Below, in pieces: positions 55,864-64,000 of a stretch of DNA of 64,000 bases (its first letter is position 1; each line of letters begins with the position of its first letter). The notes under the pieces were generated by a model, which was given only the letters and a program-made list of their open reading frames with translations, had not been told where the DNA came from and searched no databases. The DNA is from CAVONB01 sp963697205 (GTDB lineage Bacteria; Pseudomonadota; Alphaproteobacteria; Rhizobiales; Hyphomicrobiaceae): assembly GCA_963697205.1 (NCBI GenBank), contig CAVONB010000010.1, forward strand, positions 124,001 through 188,000, read 5' to 3'. The translations under genes and the position numbers were made by a program.

Positions 55864-56813
55864 GGCGCCGCCTCGCGACGCAGCCCGATCGCGAGATCGT
55901 AGACGCGGCTCTTGGCGACACCGAGCTGTTCGGCAACGGCCTTGGAGGCGTCGCGAACCGTTTGCGATTGGAGTGCGAGCGTCAGTTGCGCGCGGATGTC
56001 GTCGTCTGTCGCCTCGTGTGCCGCGCTCGACGGCGGACCCACGACGATGACGATCTCCCCCTTGGGTGGGGCGAGCTTGGGATCGGCGGCCAGTTGACCG
56101 AGCGGCCCGCGCACGATCTCCTCGAACCGCTTCGTGATCTCGCGCGCGACGACCGCAGGCCGGTCGCCCAGCACCGAAGCGAGGTCCGCCAGGCAGTCCG
56201 CCGTCCGCCCGGGCGCCTCGAACAGGATCAGCGTCGCGGGGATCGGCTTCAACGTCTCGATCCGTTTGCGCCGGGCCTGCTGGCGCGGCGGCAGGAAGCC
56301 GACGAACATGAATGTGTCCGTCGACAGACCGGACGCCGTCAGCGCCGCCATCACCGCCGACGCGCCGGGCACGCTGAACACGGCGTGGCCGGCGGCGGCG
56401 GCTTCCGAGACGAGCTTGAAGCCGGGGTCTGACACGAGCGGTGTCCCCGCGTCGCTGACGAGCGCGATCCGCCGTCCCGCGGCCAGCGCTTCGAGGATGC
56501 GCGGCCGCTCTGCTTCCGCGTTGTGCTCGTGGTAAGCTCGTGTCCGCGTCGAGATGCCGTAGGCCTCGAGCAGCGTGCGGCTGTGCCGCGTGTCCTCGCA
56601 GTAGATCATGTCCGCCCGCGCCAGAATGGCCAGTGCGCGCAGCGTGATGTCGGCCAGATGGCCGATCGGCGTCGACACGATGTACAGCCCTGGCGCCAGC
56701 GGCTGCTCCAGAGCGCTCTTCAGCCGCAGGTCGGCCAGCCCTAACAGCCGCGCAAAACCATCCGCTCCGCTTTTCGCGGCGGGATTGTCGGCTGAATCTC
56801 GCGGCTCCGCCAT
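55860..56813 (-). CDS. rsmI: 16S rRNA (cytidine-1402-2'-O)-methyltransferase
   Basis: A 317-residue SAM-dependent tetrapyrrole-methylase-fold enzyme that 2'-O-methylates C1402 of 16S rRNA. Signatures: GLYIVSTPIGHLADITLRAL, YCEDTRHSRTLLEAYG, LVSDAGTPLVSDPG and VPGASAVMAALTASGL. The ATG at 56813 follows GTGGAAA; the longer frame to 56873 is less likely. A helix-turn-helix-like C-terminus (LGVAKSRVYDLAIGLR) is typical of the family. Confidence 0.95.
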   Translation of the reverse strand: MAEPRDSADNPAAKSGADGFARLLGLADLRLKSALEQPLAPGLYIVSTPIGHLADITLRALAILARADMIYCEDTRHSRTLLEAYGISTRTRAYHEHNAEAERPRILEALAAGRRIALVSDAGTPLVSDPGFKLVSEAAAAGHAVFSVPGASAVMAALTASGLSTDTFMFVGFLPPRQQARRKRIETLKPIPATLILFEAPGRTADCLADLASVLGDRPAVVAREITKRFEEIVRGPLGQLAADPKLAPPKGEIVIVVGPPSSAAHEATDDDIRAQLTLALQSQTVRDASKAVAEQLGVAKSRVYDLAIGLRREAAP

Positions 56814-56978
56814 GTCGATGAATTTCCACACGTTGTTCAAAGGCTCCGCAGTGCGGTCACAGCGGCGAAACACTTTGATTGTGTCACGAAATCACTGGTC
56901 TCGGCCACCGATCCCGTCTAACGCTTGAGTCGTCTGCCAGCTGGTCGCGCGTAGCGCAGCGCGGGAGGCCAACAGGTC

Positions 56979-58352
56979 ATGAGCGCCGAAATGCCAATCA
57001 CCACAGCACGGTCCGGATCGATGCGGCAGGTGTCGACGAAACGGCTGTGCGTTGGTGCGGCCTTGGCGGCAGCCGCGGTCTGGCTGTCTGCCTGCAGTGC
57101 TGGCCCCCTCGGTGGCGCCACCCAGACCGGTGCGCTCGGCACCAGCCAGGCGTCGCCATCCGCGACAGCCGGCCAGTCGGTGACGCCTTCACGCCAACAA
57201 GCCAAGATCGCCGTTCTCCTGCCGCTGAGCGGTGATCCCCAGGTCGCCGCCATCTCCAAGGGCCTGAAGCAAGCCGCCGAGCTGGCCCTGTTCGACTTCG
57301 ACAGTCCCAACGTCCAGCTCATGTTCAAGGACGACAAGGGTACACCCGAAGGCGCCATGGCCGCGGCCGGTGAAGCCGTCCGCGCGGGCGCCGAGTTGAT
57401 CGTCGGACCGCTGTTCTCCCGCGCCGTCGCCGCCGCCGCGCCGGTCGCGCGCAACGCCCGCATACCCGTCGTCGCCTTCTCCAACGACCGCGCCGTCGCG
57501 GGCAACGGTGTCTACCTGCTGAGCTACCTTGTCGACCCCGAGGTCGACCGTATCGTCGGCTACGCCACAAGCCAGGGTAAGCGGCGCTTCAGCGCGCTCG
57601 TGCCACAGGACGCCTATGGCCTCGCCATCGAGCAGACCTTCCGCGCAGCCGTCGCCCGGCACGGCGGCAACGTCGTCGCGCTCGAGCGCTACGGCGCCGA
57701 CAGCAACGGCATGGTCGACGCGACCCGTAAAGTCGGCACGGCCATCAAGGCTGCGGAAGAGTTGGGCCAGCCTGTCGACGCACTGTTCATCCCTGGCGGC
57801 GAGGACATTATTCCGCGGCTGGGCTCGTTGCTCGGTTTTGCCGGCATTGATCCCGCGCGGGTCAAGCTACTTGGCACCGGCGGTTGGGACTATCCCAACG
57901 TCGGCCGTGACGCAGCCCTCGTCGGCGCGTGGTACCCCGGCCCCGATCCCCGCGGCTGGCAGGCGTTCACTGAGCGCTTCTCCAAGACCTACGGCGCGCC
58001 GCCGCCACGCTTCGCAGCCCTGTCCTACGACGCGGTCGGCATCGCGATCCTGTTGTCGGCTCGCCCCCCCGGCCAGCGCTACACCGCCGAGACGTTGACG
58101 GCCGCCAGCGGCTTCAACGGCGTCGATGGCCGGCTGCGGCTGCTGCCCAACGGCTTGATCGATCGCAGCCTCGCCATTCTCGAGGTGCAGAAGTTCGGTG
58201 CAACTGTGGTCGAGCCGGCTGCCGGTGCGCCGTCCGGCGTTCAGCCGCCGCCGGTCGCGGCGCCACCGCCTATGGCAGCCGATTCGCCCTTCCGGCCGGT
58301 CGCCGATGCGCAGCCGCCGCCGATGCGCGAAATCCTGCCCGAGACCAACTGA
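56979..58352 (+). CDS. LpoA-like penicillin-binding-protein activator lipoprotein
   Basis: A 457-residue lipoprotein with a periplasmic-binding-protein (Leu/Ile/Val-receptor-like) fold. The lipobox LSAC puts the lipid-bearing Cys at 39. IAVLLPLSGDPQVAAISKGLKQAAELALFD, ELIVGPLFSRAVAAAAPVA and FPGG-type FIPGGED segments mark the fold. In E. coli LpoA activates PBP1a from the outer membrane; alphaproteobacterial versions lack the TPR domain, as here. The ATG at 56979 follows GGAGGCC. A Pro-rich tail ends the protein. Divergent from rsmI, as in many proteobacteria. Confidence 0.88.
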   Translation: MSAEMPITTARSGSMRQVSTKRLCVGAALAAAAVWLSACSAGPLGGATQTGALGTSQASPSATAGQSVTPSRQQAKIAVLLPLSGDPQVAAISKGLKQAAELALFDFDSPNVQLMFKDDKGTPEGAMAAAGEAVRAGAELIVGPLFSRAVAAAAPVARNARIPVVAFSNDRAVAGNGVYLLSYLVDPEVDRIVGYATSQGKRRFSALVPQDAYGLAIEQTFRAAVARHGGNVVALERYGADSNGMVDATRKVGTAIKAAEELGQPVDALFIPGGEDIIPRLGSLLGFAGIDPARVKLLGTGGWDYPNVGRDAALVGAWYPGPDPRGWQAFTERFSKTYGAPPPRFAALSYDAVGIAILLSARPPGQRYTAETLTAASGFNGVDGRLRLLPNGLIDRSLAILEVQKFGATVVEPAAGAPSGVQPPPVAAPPPMAADSPFRPVADAQPPPMREILPETN

Positions 58353-58427
58353 GCCAATCCCTGCGCTGCGCCAGAGCCTAAGCCTGAGCGTCTGCCGCGC
58401 TGGCGTGAAGCTTGGTCCGCGTCGCGT

Positions 58428-59276
58428 TCAGCCCACGTCCCAGACCGGCCGGCGCACCTCGGGATCGACCACGCGCACGTTCTTGTCGCGCAATGCGCCG
58501 ATCTCCGTCATCTCCGCGTCCGTCAGCGCGAAGTCGAAGATGTCGATGTTCTCTTCGATCTCGCGATTGGCCAGCGCGCGCGGCACCACGGCTACGTCCT
58601 TCTGCTGGATGAGCCAACGTAGCGCCACCTGCGCCGTCGACTTCTTGTGAGCCTCCGCGATCCGCACGATGACAGGGTCCTTGAGCAGAAGTCCGCGCGC
58701 CAGCGGCACGTGGCAGCTGACCAGCAGACCATGTTTGCGGCACGCCGCCAGCAGTCGGTCCTGCCGGATGTAGGCGTGATACTCGATCTGATTAGTCACC
58801 AGCGGCTCAGGACAGACCTGCACGGCCTCCTCCAGCAGCGCGATGGTGAAGTTCGACACGCCGATGTTGCGCGCGAGCCCCTGCTGCTTGGCCTTGGCCA
58901 GCGCGCCCAGCGTCTCCTTCAGCGGCACGCGCGGCTGCGGCCAGTGGATCAGCAGCAGGTCGACGTAGTCCAGGCCAAGCGTCTTGAGGCTGGTATCGAC
59001 CGAGCGGGCGAAATCGTCCGCGCGCGCGTTCTCCTCCGTCACTTTCGTCGTCACGAACAACGCCCCGCGATCGATCCCAGACGCACGAATGCCCTCGCCG
59101 ACCCATTGCTCGGAGCCGTACTTGCGCGCCGTGTCGATGTGGCGATAGCCGCACGCGATCGCGTGGGCGACGAAACCCGCGGCTTTCTCCGGCTCGGGAA
59201 ATTCCATTGTGCCGTAGCCAACGACGGGCATCGCCGCACCACGTGCTTTGATCTCGAAGGCCTTCGCTGGCTGCAT
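58428..59276 (-). CDS. Aldo/keto reductase (2,5-diketogluconate-reductase-like)
   Basis: A 282-residue AKR. The tetrad is D48 and Y53 (HIDTARKYG), K78 (VTTKV) and H111 (LLIHWPQP). GVSNFTIALLEEA and the NADP-binding end VPRALANREIEENIDIFDFAL fit the AKR5/DkgB group. The natural substrate is unknown. The ATG at 59276 follows GGAGGACGC. The M20 peptidase gene lies upstream on the same strand, 52 bases away. Confidence 0.9.
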   Translation of the reverse strand: MQPAKAFEIKARGAAMPVVGYGTMEFPEPEKAAGFVAHAIACGYRHIDTARKYGSEQWVGEGIRASGIDRGALFVTTKVTEENARADDFARSVDTSLKTLGLDYVDLLLIHWPQPRVPLKETLGALAKAKQQGLARNIGVSNFTIALLEEAVQVCPEPLVTNQIEYHAYIRQDRLLAACRKHGLLVSCHVPLARGLLLKDPVIVRIAEAHKKSTAQVALRWLIQQKDVAVVPRALANREIEENIDIFDFALTDAEMTEIGALRDKNVRVVDPEVRRPVWDVG

Positions 59277-59328
59277 TGACGCGTCCTCCAACTGGATGCT
59301 CGTTGTTGTAGTGGAATTGGTACGGCCT

Positions 59329-60549
59329 TCAGCCGGATGGGTCCATGGTCGCCAGCGCGACCGCGAGCCGGCACGCTGCATCGAAGCGGTCGAGGTCGAT
59401 CCACTCCTCCACCGTATGCACCTCGTTCTGCCCTGCGCCGAAGCTGACCGTGGGGATTCCGTGGCGGACGAGCCAGTTGGCATCGAGCCCGCCGTTGGCG
59501 ACGCGGATCTCGGGCTCAAGCCCGATGGCTGAGACCGCGGCGCTCGCCCGCCGCACGACCGGCGCTGTGTCCTTCATGCGGAACGCGGGATAGTCGGTCC
59601 GGCTCGTGAACTTCACACGGCCGCTCACCCCGTCGCTGTTCGTCACGGCAGCAGCGGCCTCCTGGAACGCATGCTTGTAGGCGGACGTGATTTCCTTGCA
59701 GAAGGCGCGGTCGTGGCTGCGCGATTCCCCCTGCACCCGAACATAGTCGGTCACCACGTTGGTCGCGCCGCCCGCCGGTCCGCCGTCGGCGCCGCCCACC
59801 GGTCCGACGTTGCTCGTGCCGAACCGGTCGCCTTTGACGACCTTGCCGAACCAGCCGCCCTTGTGGACGGCGGACAGCGCTTCGGCCAGGATCAGTATCG
59901 CGCTGATCCCCTTTTCCGGCGCGCCGCCCGCGTGTGCCGCCCGCCCGGAGATTTCGACCTCCCAGCGATCCGCGCCGATCGCCCCGATGATGACGTAGGC
60001 CGGGTCGCGCCCGTCGAAGTTGAACGCGATCCGTGCCCCGGCAAGGCGCTCCAGGTCGAGATGTCGCGCGCCCCAAAGCCCGCTTTCCTCGCGCACCGTG
60101 AACACCAGCGTCAGCGGCGGATGGTCGAGCTTCCCGCGCACCAGCTCCGCGACCAGCGTCACGAGCACCGCGCAGCCGCAGCGGTTGTCGCCGCCGAGCG
60201 CGCTGCGCGCACCGTTGACAATCTTGCGGCTCTGCCGCTTGGGCATCGCGCCTGCGCACAGCGGCACCGTGTCCATGTGCGTCATGAACGCCAGCCGCGG
60301 CGCGTCGGCGTGGCGCCCGCGGCCGGGCAGCGTCACAATCAGGTTGCCGGTCTGGGTCGGCAGCGGGATGCGCGTGTGCGCGTCGTCGAAGCCGATCGCC
60401 TTGGCCGGCACGCCGGCCTCGCGCAGCGCCTTCGTAATCTCTGCGGCAATCCGCCCCTCCTCGCCCGTGATCCCCGGCACGCCGAGGAACCGCATCAGGC
60501 GGTCGGTGGCGGCCTTGGCGTCGACGATGGCGGCTTCCACGGTCGTCAT
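59329..60549 (-). CDS. M20-family metallopeptidase (PepT-like)
   Basis: A 406-residue di-zinc exopeptidase of family M20. Metal and catalytic residues: H91 and D93 (MTHMDTVPL), D121 (LGGDNRCG), E154/E155 (VREESGLWG), a further Asp in FNFDGRDP and a terminal His in NEVHTVEEW. The tripeptidase-T-like dimerisation lid is between. It would release N-terminal residues from small peptides or act on an N-acyl amino acid. Divergent from the PatB-like gene. Confidence 0.9.
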   Translation of the reverse strand: MTTVEAAIVDAKAATDRLMRFLGVPGITGEEGRIAAEITKALREAGVPAKAIGFDDAHTRIPLPTQTGNLIVTLPGRGRHADAPRLAFMTHMDTVPLCAGAMPKRQSRKIVNGARSALGGDNRCGCAVLVTLVAELVRGKLDHPPLTLVFTVREESGLWGARHLDLERLAGARIAFNFDGRDPAYVIIGAIGADRWEVEISGRAAHAGGAPEKGISAILILAEALSAVHKGGWFGKVVKGDRFGTSNVGPVGGADGGPAGGATNVVTDYVRVQGESRSHDRAFCKEITSAYKHAFQEAAAAVTNSDGVSGRVKFTSRTDYPAFRMKDTAPVVRRASAAVSAIGLEPEIRVANGGLDANWLVRHGIPTVSFGAGQNEVHTVEEWIDLDRFDAACRLAVALATMDPSG

Positions 60550-60740
60550 GGCGGCGCTCCCTGGGGTTTCGGTCGAAGAGGCGAGGGTAGGGGTGGGCGG
60601 GCCGACAGGATAGAAGACCCTGCCCGCAGGGTCGAGCGATCAGCCGCCGGGAAACGGCCGTATCGCCGCGGCCCGCCCGGCACGTTCCATTTTCCCCACA
60701 ATGGCCTATGATTAGAACATCACCACCAGGACGAGGACCG

Positions 60741-61982
60741 ATGGACAGTCGCAGACAAGCACCGTCCGGCGCAGGTCGCCGCGCGCCATCCCAAAGCTTC
60801 GATTTCGACCGCATCATCGAGCGGCGCGGCACCCACGCCACCAAATGGGACATGATGGCGCGCCTGTCGGGCATCACCGCCCCGGACGCGCTGCCCATGT
60901 GGGTCGCCGATATGGACTTCGCCGCGCCGCCCGGCGTGACCGAGGCGCTATCGGCGGATGTTGCGCGCGCAACTCATGGCTACTACGCCAATACAGGCTC
61001 GTGGGCCCAGGCCTGCGCCGACTGGCTCGCCCGCCGCCACGACCTGACCATCGATCCCAAATGGGTGAGCCCGACGCCCGGCATCGTCTCCGGCCTCGGC
61101 CTCATCCTCCAGGCCGTCAGCGAGCCGGGCGACGAGGTCGTCGTCTTCCCGCCGGCCTACCACGCTTTCCGCAAGATCATCCTGGCCAACGAGCGCCGCA
61201 TCCTCGACGCGCAGTTGACACTCGCCAACGGCCGCTATGCCATGGACCTCGAAGCGCTCGCGGGCCAGATCACCGCGCGCACCAAGGTTGTGTTCTTCTG
61301 CAGCCCTCACAATCCCGGTGGCAACACTTGGTCGCCCGAGGAGATCCGCGCGCTGGCCGCCTTCTGCAACGACCACGATCTGATCCTGGTGTCCGACGAG
61401 ATCCATTGCGATCTGGTCTTCTCCGGCGCCAGGCACACGCCCACGCTGCAGGCCGCCCCCGGCATCGCGGACCGGCTGTTCACCTGCGTCGCCGCGACCA
61501 AGACCTTCAATCTGGCCGGCGCCCATGTCGGCGCCTGCATCACGTCTAATCCCGAGCTGAAGAAGAGGCTCGACGCGCGCATCGGCGCCAGCGGGCTCGG
61601 CTCCTACAACGCCTTCGGCATGATCGCGACCGAGGCAGCATGGCGCACGGGCGACGACTGGCTCGACGCGCTCCTGCCGTATCTGAAGGAGAACCGCGAT
61701 CTGTTCGACCGGCGGATCGAGGCCGCAGCGCCCGGCGCCCGTTCGATGCCGCTCGATGCCACCTATCTGGCATGGGTCGATTTCTCCGGCACCGGCCTGT
61801 CGCCGGAGGATGTCGCCGCCCGCATCAAGGACCGCGCGCGCATCTATGTCAGCCCCGGCTCGCAATTCGGCCCCGGCGGCGAAACGTTCCAGCGTTTCAA
61901 TTTCGCCATGCCGCGGCCACTGCTGCTCGACGCGCTGGACCGCCTCGATGAGGCGTTTGCAGACATACGGAGTGGCGCGTGA
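60741..61982 (+). CDS. PatB/MalY-type PLP C-S lyase or aminotransferase
   Basis: A 413-residue fold-type-I PLP enzyme. The PLP lysine is K254 in AATKTFNLAG; N191-P in CSPHNPGG and D219 in LVSDEIHCDLVF contact the cofactor; LPMWVADMDFAAPPGVTEAL is the PatB/MalY N-terminal signature. It most likely splits cystathionine or cysteine conjugates to a thiol, pyruvate and ammonia. The ATG at 60741 follows ACGAGGACC. Its stop overlaps the GTG start of the next gene (GTGA), so the two are translationally coupled. Confidence 0.9.
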   Translation: MDSRRQAPSGAGRRAPSQSFDFDRIIERRGTHATKWDMMARLSGITAPDALPMWVADMDFAAPPGVTEALSADVARATHGYYANTGSWAQACADWLARRHDLTIDPKWVSPTPGIVSGLGLILQAVSEPGDEVVVFPPAYHAFRKIILANERRILDAQLTLANGRYAMDLEALAGQITARTKVVFFCSPHNPGGNTWSPEEIRALAAFCNDHDLILVSDEIHCDLVFSGARHTPTLQAAPGIADRLFTCVAATKTFNLAGAHVGACITSNPELKKRLDARIGASGLGSYNAFGMIATEAAWRTGDDWLDALLPYLKENRDLFDRRIEAAAPGARSMPLDATYLAWVDFSGTGLSPEDVAARIKDRARIYVSPGSQFGPGGETFQRFNFAMPRPLLLDALDRLDEAFADIRSGA

Positions 61983-62761
61983 AGCCGGGACACGCGACAC
62001 CGGTCGTCGGCATCATCGCCAACGAGCATCTGCTCAACGACCGCTTCATGGTGCAGTTCGTCGGCGAGAAGAACCTTCAGGCATCGGCCAGGGTGGCCGG
62101 CGCTTTGCCGCTGATGTTCGCCGGCGATCCCAAGCTCACCGATATCGGCGCCCTACTCGACGTCGTCGACGGAATCGTACTGACCGGCGCACGCGCCAAC
62201 GTGCATCCAACGCGCTTCGGCGTCGATCCCCATCCCGCCCACGAACCCTACAACGAGCGCCGCGACGACCTGGCCTTGGCGCTCGTCACGGCCTGCGTTG
62301 AGCGCGCCATCCCGCTGCTCGGCATCTGCCGCGGCTTCCAGGAGATGAACGTCGCCTATGGCGGCACGCTGCATCCCGAGATCCGCGAACTGCCCGGCCG
62401 CCTCAATCATCGAATGCCGCGGCTCGACAATGGTGACATCCATCCCGATCCCGCTGTCGTCTTTGCCGACCGCCACGACGTCGCCCTGGTTCCCGGCGGC
62501 CTGTTTGCGCGCCTCTACGGCCGCGAGACGATCCGGGTCAATTCCCTCCACGGCCAGGGCATTCTCGAGCCCGGCACCCGCGTCGTGGTGGAAGGCGTGG
62601 CGGAGGACGGCACCATAGAGGCGATCCGCATCGCCGAGGCGCCGGGCTTTGCCATCGGCGTCCAATGGCACGCCGAGCACGACGCGAAGAACAACGCGAT
62701 CAACCGGACCATCTTCGAGGCCTTCGGCCGCGCCTTGCGCGGCGAGGCTGTGCCGGCCTGA
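61979..62761 (+). CDS. Class I glutamine-amidotransferase-like hydrolase (PuuD type)
   Basis: A 260-residue gamma-glutamyl-GABA-hydrolase-like protein. The nucleophile is C117 in LGICRGFQEMNVAYGGTL and the catalytic His and Glu are in GVQWHAEHD near 230. PuuD cuts gamma-glutamyl from its amine carrier in polyamine breakdown. Starts at GTG 61979, overlapping the PatB stop. The C-S lyase partner raises the possibility that it trims gamma-glutamyl from a glutathione-type conjugate before lyase action (inference). Confidence 0.88.
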   Translation: MKPGHATPVVGIIANEHLLNDRFMVQFVGEKNLQASARVAGALPLMFAGDPKLTDIGALLDVVDGIVLTGARANVHPTRFGVDPHPAHEPYNERRDDLALALVTACVERAIPLLGICRGFQEMNVAYGGTLHPEIRELPGRLNHRMPRLDNGDIHPDPAVVFADRHDVALVPGGLFARLYGRETIRVNSLHGQGILEPGTRVVVEGVAEDGTIEAIRIAEAPGFAIGVQWHAEHDAKNNAINRTIFEAFGRALRGEAVPA

Positions 62762-62764
62762 GCC

Positions 62765-64000
62765 TCAGCCGCGCGTCACTGGCGCCGGGCGCGGCAACCC
62801 CAGCGTGTCGCGCAGCATCGGACCGGGATAGCGGGTGCGATAGAGGCCGCGCCGCTGCAGCTCCGGCACGACCAGATCGACGAACTCGTTGAAGGCGTCC
62901 GGAAAATAGGCGGGCATGATGTTGAAGCCGTCCGCCGCCCCGTCCGTGAACCACTGCTCCAGCGTATCCGCGATCGATGTCGGCGTGCCGCACACCACCA
63001 TGTGCCCGCGCGCCGCCGTCGTCAGGTTATAAAGATCGCGCAGCGTCATACTCTCGCGCCGCGCCTTGTTGAGCAGCGCGCGGGCGAAGGCGTGAGACGA
63101 ATCCGGCAGTGCAACATCCGGGATGGGACCGTCGAGTGGATGGCCGCTGAGGTCGATGCCGAGTTGGCCGGATAGCATGCCGATCCCGGCGCTGTCATCG
63201 ACCTTGCTTTGCAGCCGGTTGAGCTTCGCGCGCGCTTCGCGCCTCGCTCGCGCCGATGATCGGCATCACGCCCGGCAGCACTGTGGCGTCGGTCGTCTTG
63301 CGACCGTATGTTGCCAGCCGCGCCTTGAACCCGGCATAGGCCGCCTTCGCCTCCTCGAAGTCCTGCACCACCGAGAACACCACGTCGGCCGTGCGCGCGG
63401 CGAGCTCCTGCCCTCGATCCGAGCCACCGGCCTGGATCACGATCGGGCGGCCTTGCGGGGTTCGGCCGACGTTCAAAGGCCCTTTGACGGTGAAGTACTT
63501 GCCCGCGTGATCCAGCGCCCGGATCTTCGACCAGTCGAGGAATTGCCCGGTCTCCCGGTCCGCCACGATGGCGTCGTCGTCCCAGCAGTCCCACAGTCCC
63601 ATGACGACGTCGATGAACTCCTCCGCGATCGCATACCGCTCGTCATGGGCGGGATGCACGCGGCCGAAGTTGAGCGCCGCTTCGGAGGTTGCCGTCGTCA
63701 CCGCGTTCCACGCCGCGCGTCCCCCGCTCAGGTGATCGAGCGTCGCAAAAGAGCGGGCGACTGAAAACGGTTGGTTGTAGGTTGTCGACGCCGTACCGCC
63801 GAGCCCGATGTGCGTGGTCGTTGCCGCCAGCGCGGACAGGATCAGGATCGGATCGGGCCGCACCATGTAGGACGGGTGCATATTCGGCTTCACCACCGGA
63901 CCATCGCCGAAAAACAGGAAATCGAAACAGCCGCGTTCCGCGATGCGCGCGATCTCCTGCAGCTGAGCGAGGTTCTGGAAGCTGGCATTGGCGCCGGGCT
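62765..64000 (-). CDS. LLM-class flavin monooxygenase (NtaA/DszA type), 5' end off window, one frameshift
   Basis: An FMNH2-dependent luciferase-like monooxygenase of the NtaA/SnaA/DszA branch. Readable blocks: ERGCFDFLFFGDGP, HIGLGGTASTTYNQPFSVARSFATLDHLSGGRAAWNAVT, IVIQAGGSDRGQELAARTADVVF, then after a frame change GIGMLSGQLGIDLSGHPLDGPIPD and MVVCGTPTSIADTLEQWFTDGAADGFN. The shift lies at 63230-63243 in a GCGCGCG run, where one missing or two surplus bases restore EARAKLNRLQSK. It uses reduced flavin from a separate reductase to oxidise a sulfur or nitrogen compound. The gene enters from beyond 64000, so the start is not seen. Confidence 0.87.

Overview
This 64 kb window is GC-rich chromosomal DNA (roughly two-thirds G+C, judged by eye) from an alphaproteobacterium, most likely Hyphomicrobiales or a close relative. 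The basis is the zapE-mdh-sucC-sucD-sucA-sucB-lpdA cluster followed by a PiT transporter and xerC, the rsmI-yraN pair divergent from an LpoA-like lipoprotein gene, trxB next to a LysR gene, an OlsB-type acyltransferase, and a D-tartrate dehydratase very like the Bradyrhizobium enzyme. I saw no phage, integron, insertion sequence, CRISPR array, rRNA or tRNA.

Layout. 0-5.6 kb: universal stress protein, acetyltransferase, zapE, mdh, a two-module VOC protein and a small membrane-anchored protein. 5.7-7.6 kb: an enamidase-like amidohydrolase with a DUF1185 partner, divergent from the TCA operon. 7.9-16.6 kb: sucCDAB, a MAPEG gene and lpdA. From about 9.4 to 16.5 kb this stretch carries some three dozen single-base shifts, nearly all insertions, that break otherwise well conserved TCA genes; this looks like a local assembly fault rather than decay. 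16.9-25.7 kb: DUF2177 protein, PiT transporter, Nudix, SDR, PepSY-like protein, xerC, and a TPR-like protein next to a ParA-type ATPase.

25.7-30.4 kb is the most interesting part. A minus-strand operon runs thioredoxin -> carboxymuconolactone decarboxylase (CMD/AhpD-like) protein -> second CMD-like protein. The middle gene has an in-frame TGA exactly where its CxxC redox motif needs the second Cys (C79-S-Y-U82). A stem-loop directly after the TGA has a bulged U and a G-starting apical loop at the spacing of the E. coli fdhF SECIS. I read it as a selenocysteine-containing CMD protein, probably reduced by the adjacent thioredoxin. The downstream paralog has lost both redox residues (Asp and Phe instead). 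Divergent from this operon lies a Baeyer-Villiger-type monooxygenase, then trxB.

30.6-46.3 kb: LysR regulator and terminator, OlsB-like acyltransferase, hybrid histidine kinase, AMACR-like racemase, MFS carrier, tartrate dehydratase, hisF, DHA2 efflux pump, aldo/keto reductase, CinA-like protein, alpha/beta hydrolase and an AsmA-like protein. 46.6-64 kb: mostly catabolic genes (3-oxoacid CoA-transferase scoAB, AstE/AspA-like deacylase, amidase, FAH-family hydrolase, CaiB-type CoA-transferase, methylmalonyl-CoA epimerase, M20 peptidase, PatB-like C-S lyase, PuuD-like amidotransferase, flavin monooxygenase) mixed with housekeeping genes (rsmI, yraN, LpoA-like). The mix of organic-acid, amide and CoA-thioester enzymes fits an aerobic heterotroph with a full TCA cycle. 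A 39-nt near-palindromic intergenic repeat occurs five times (three places) in the window.
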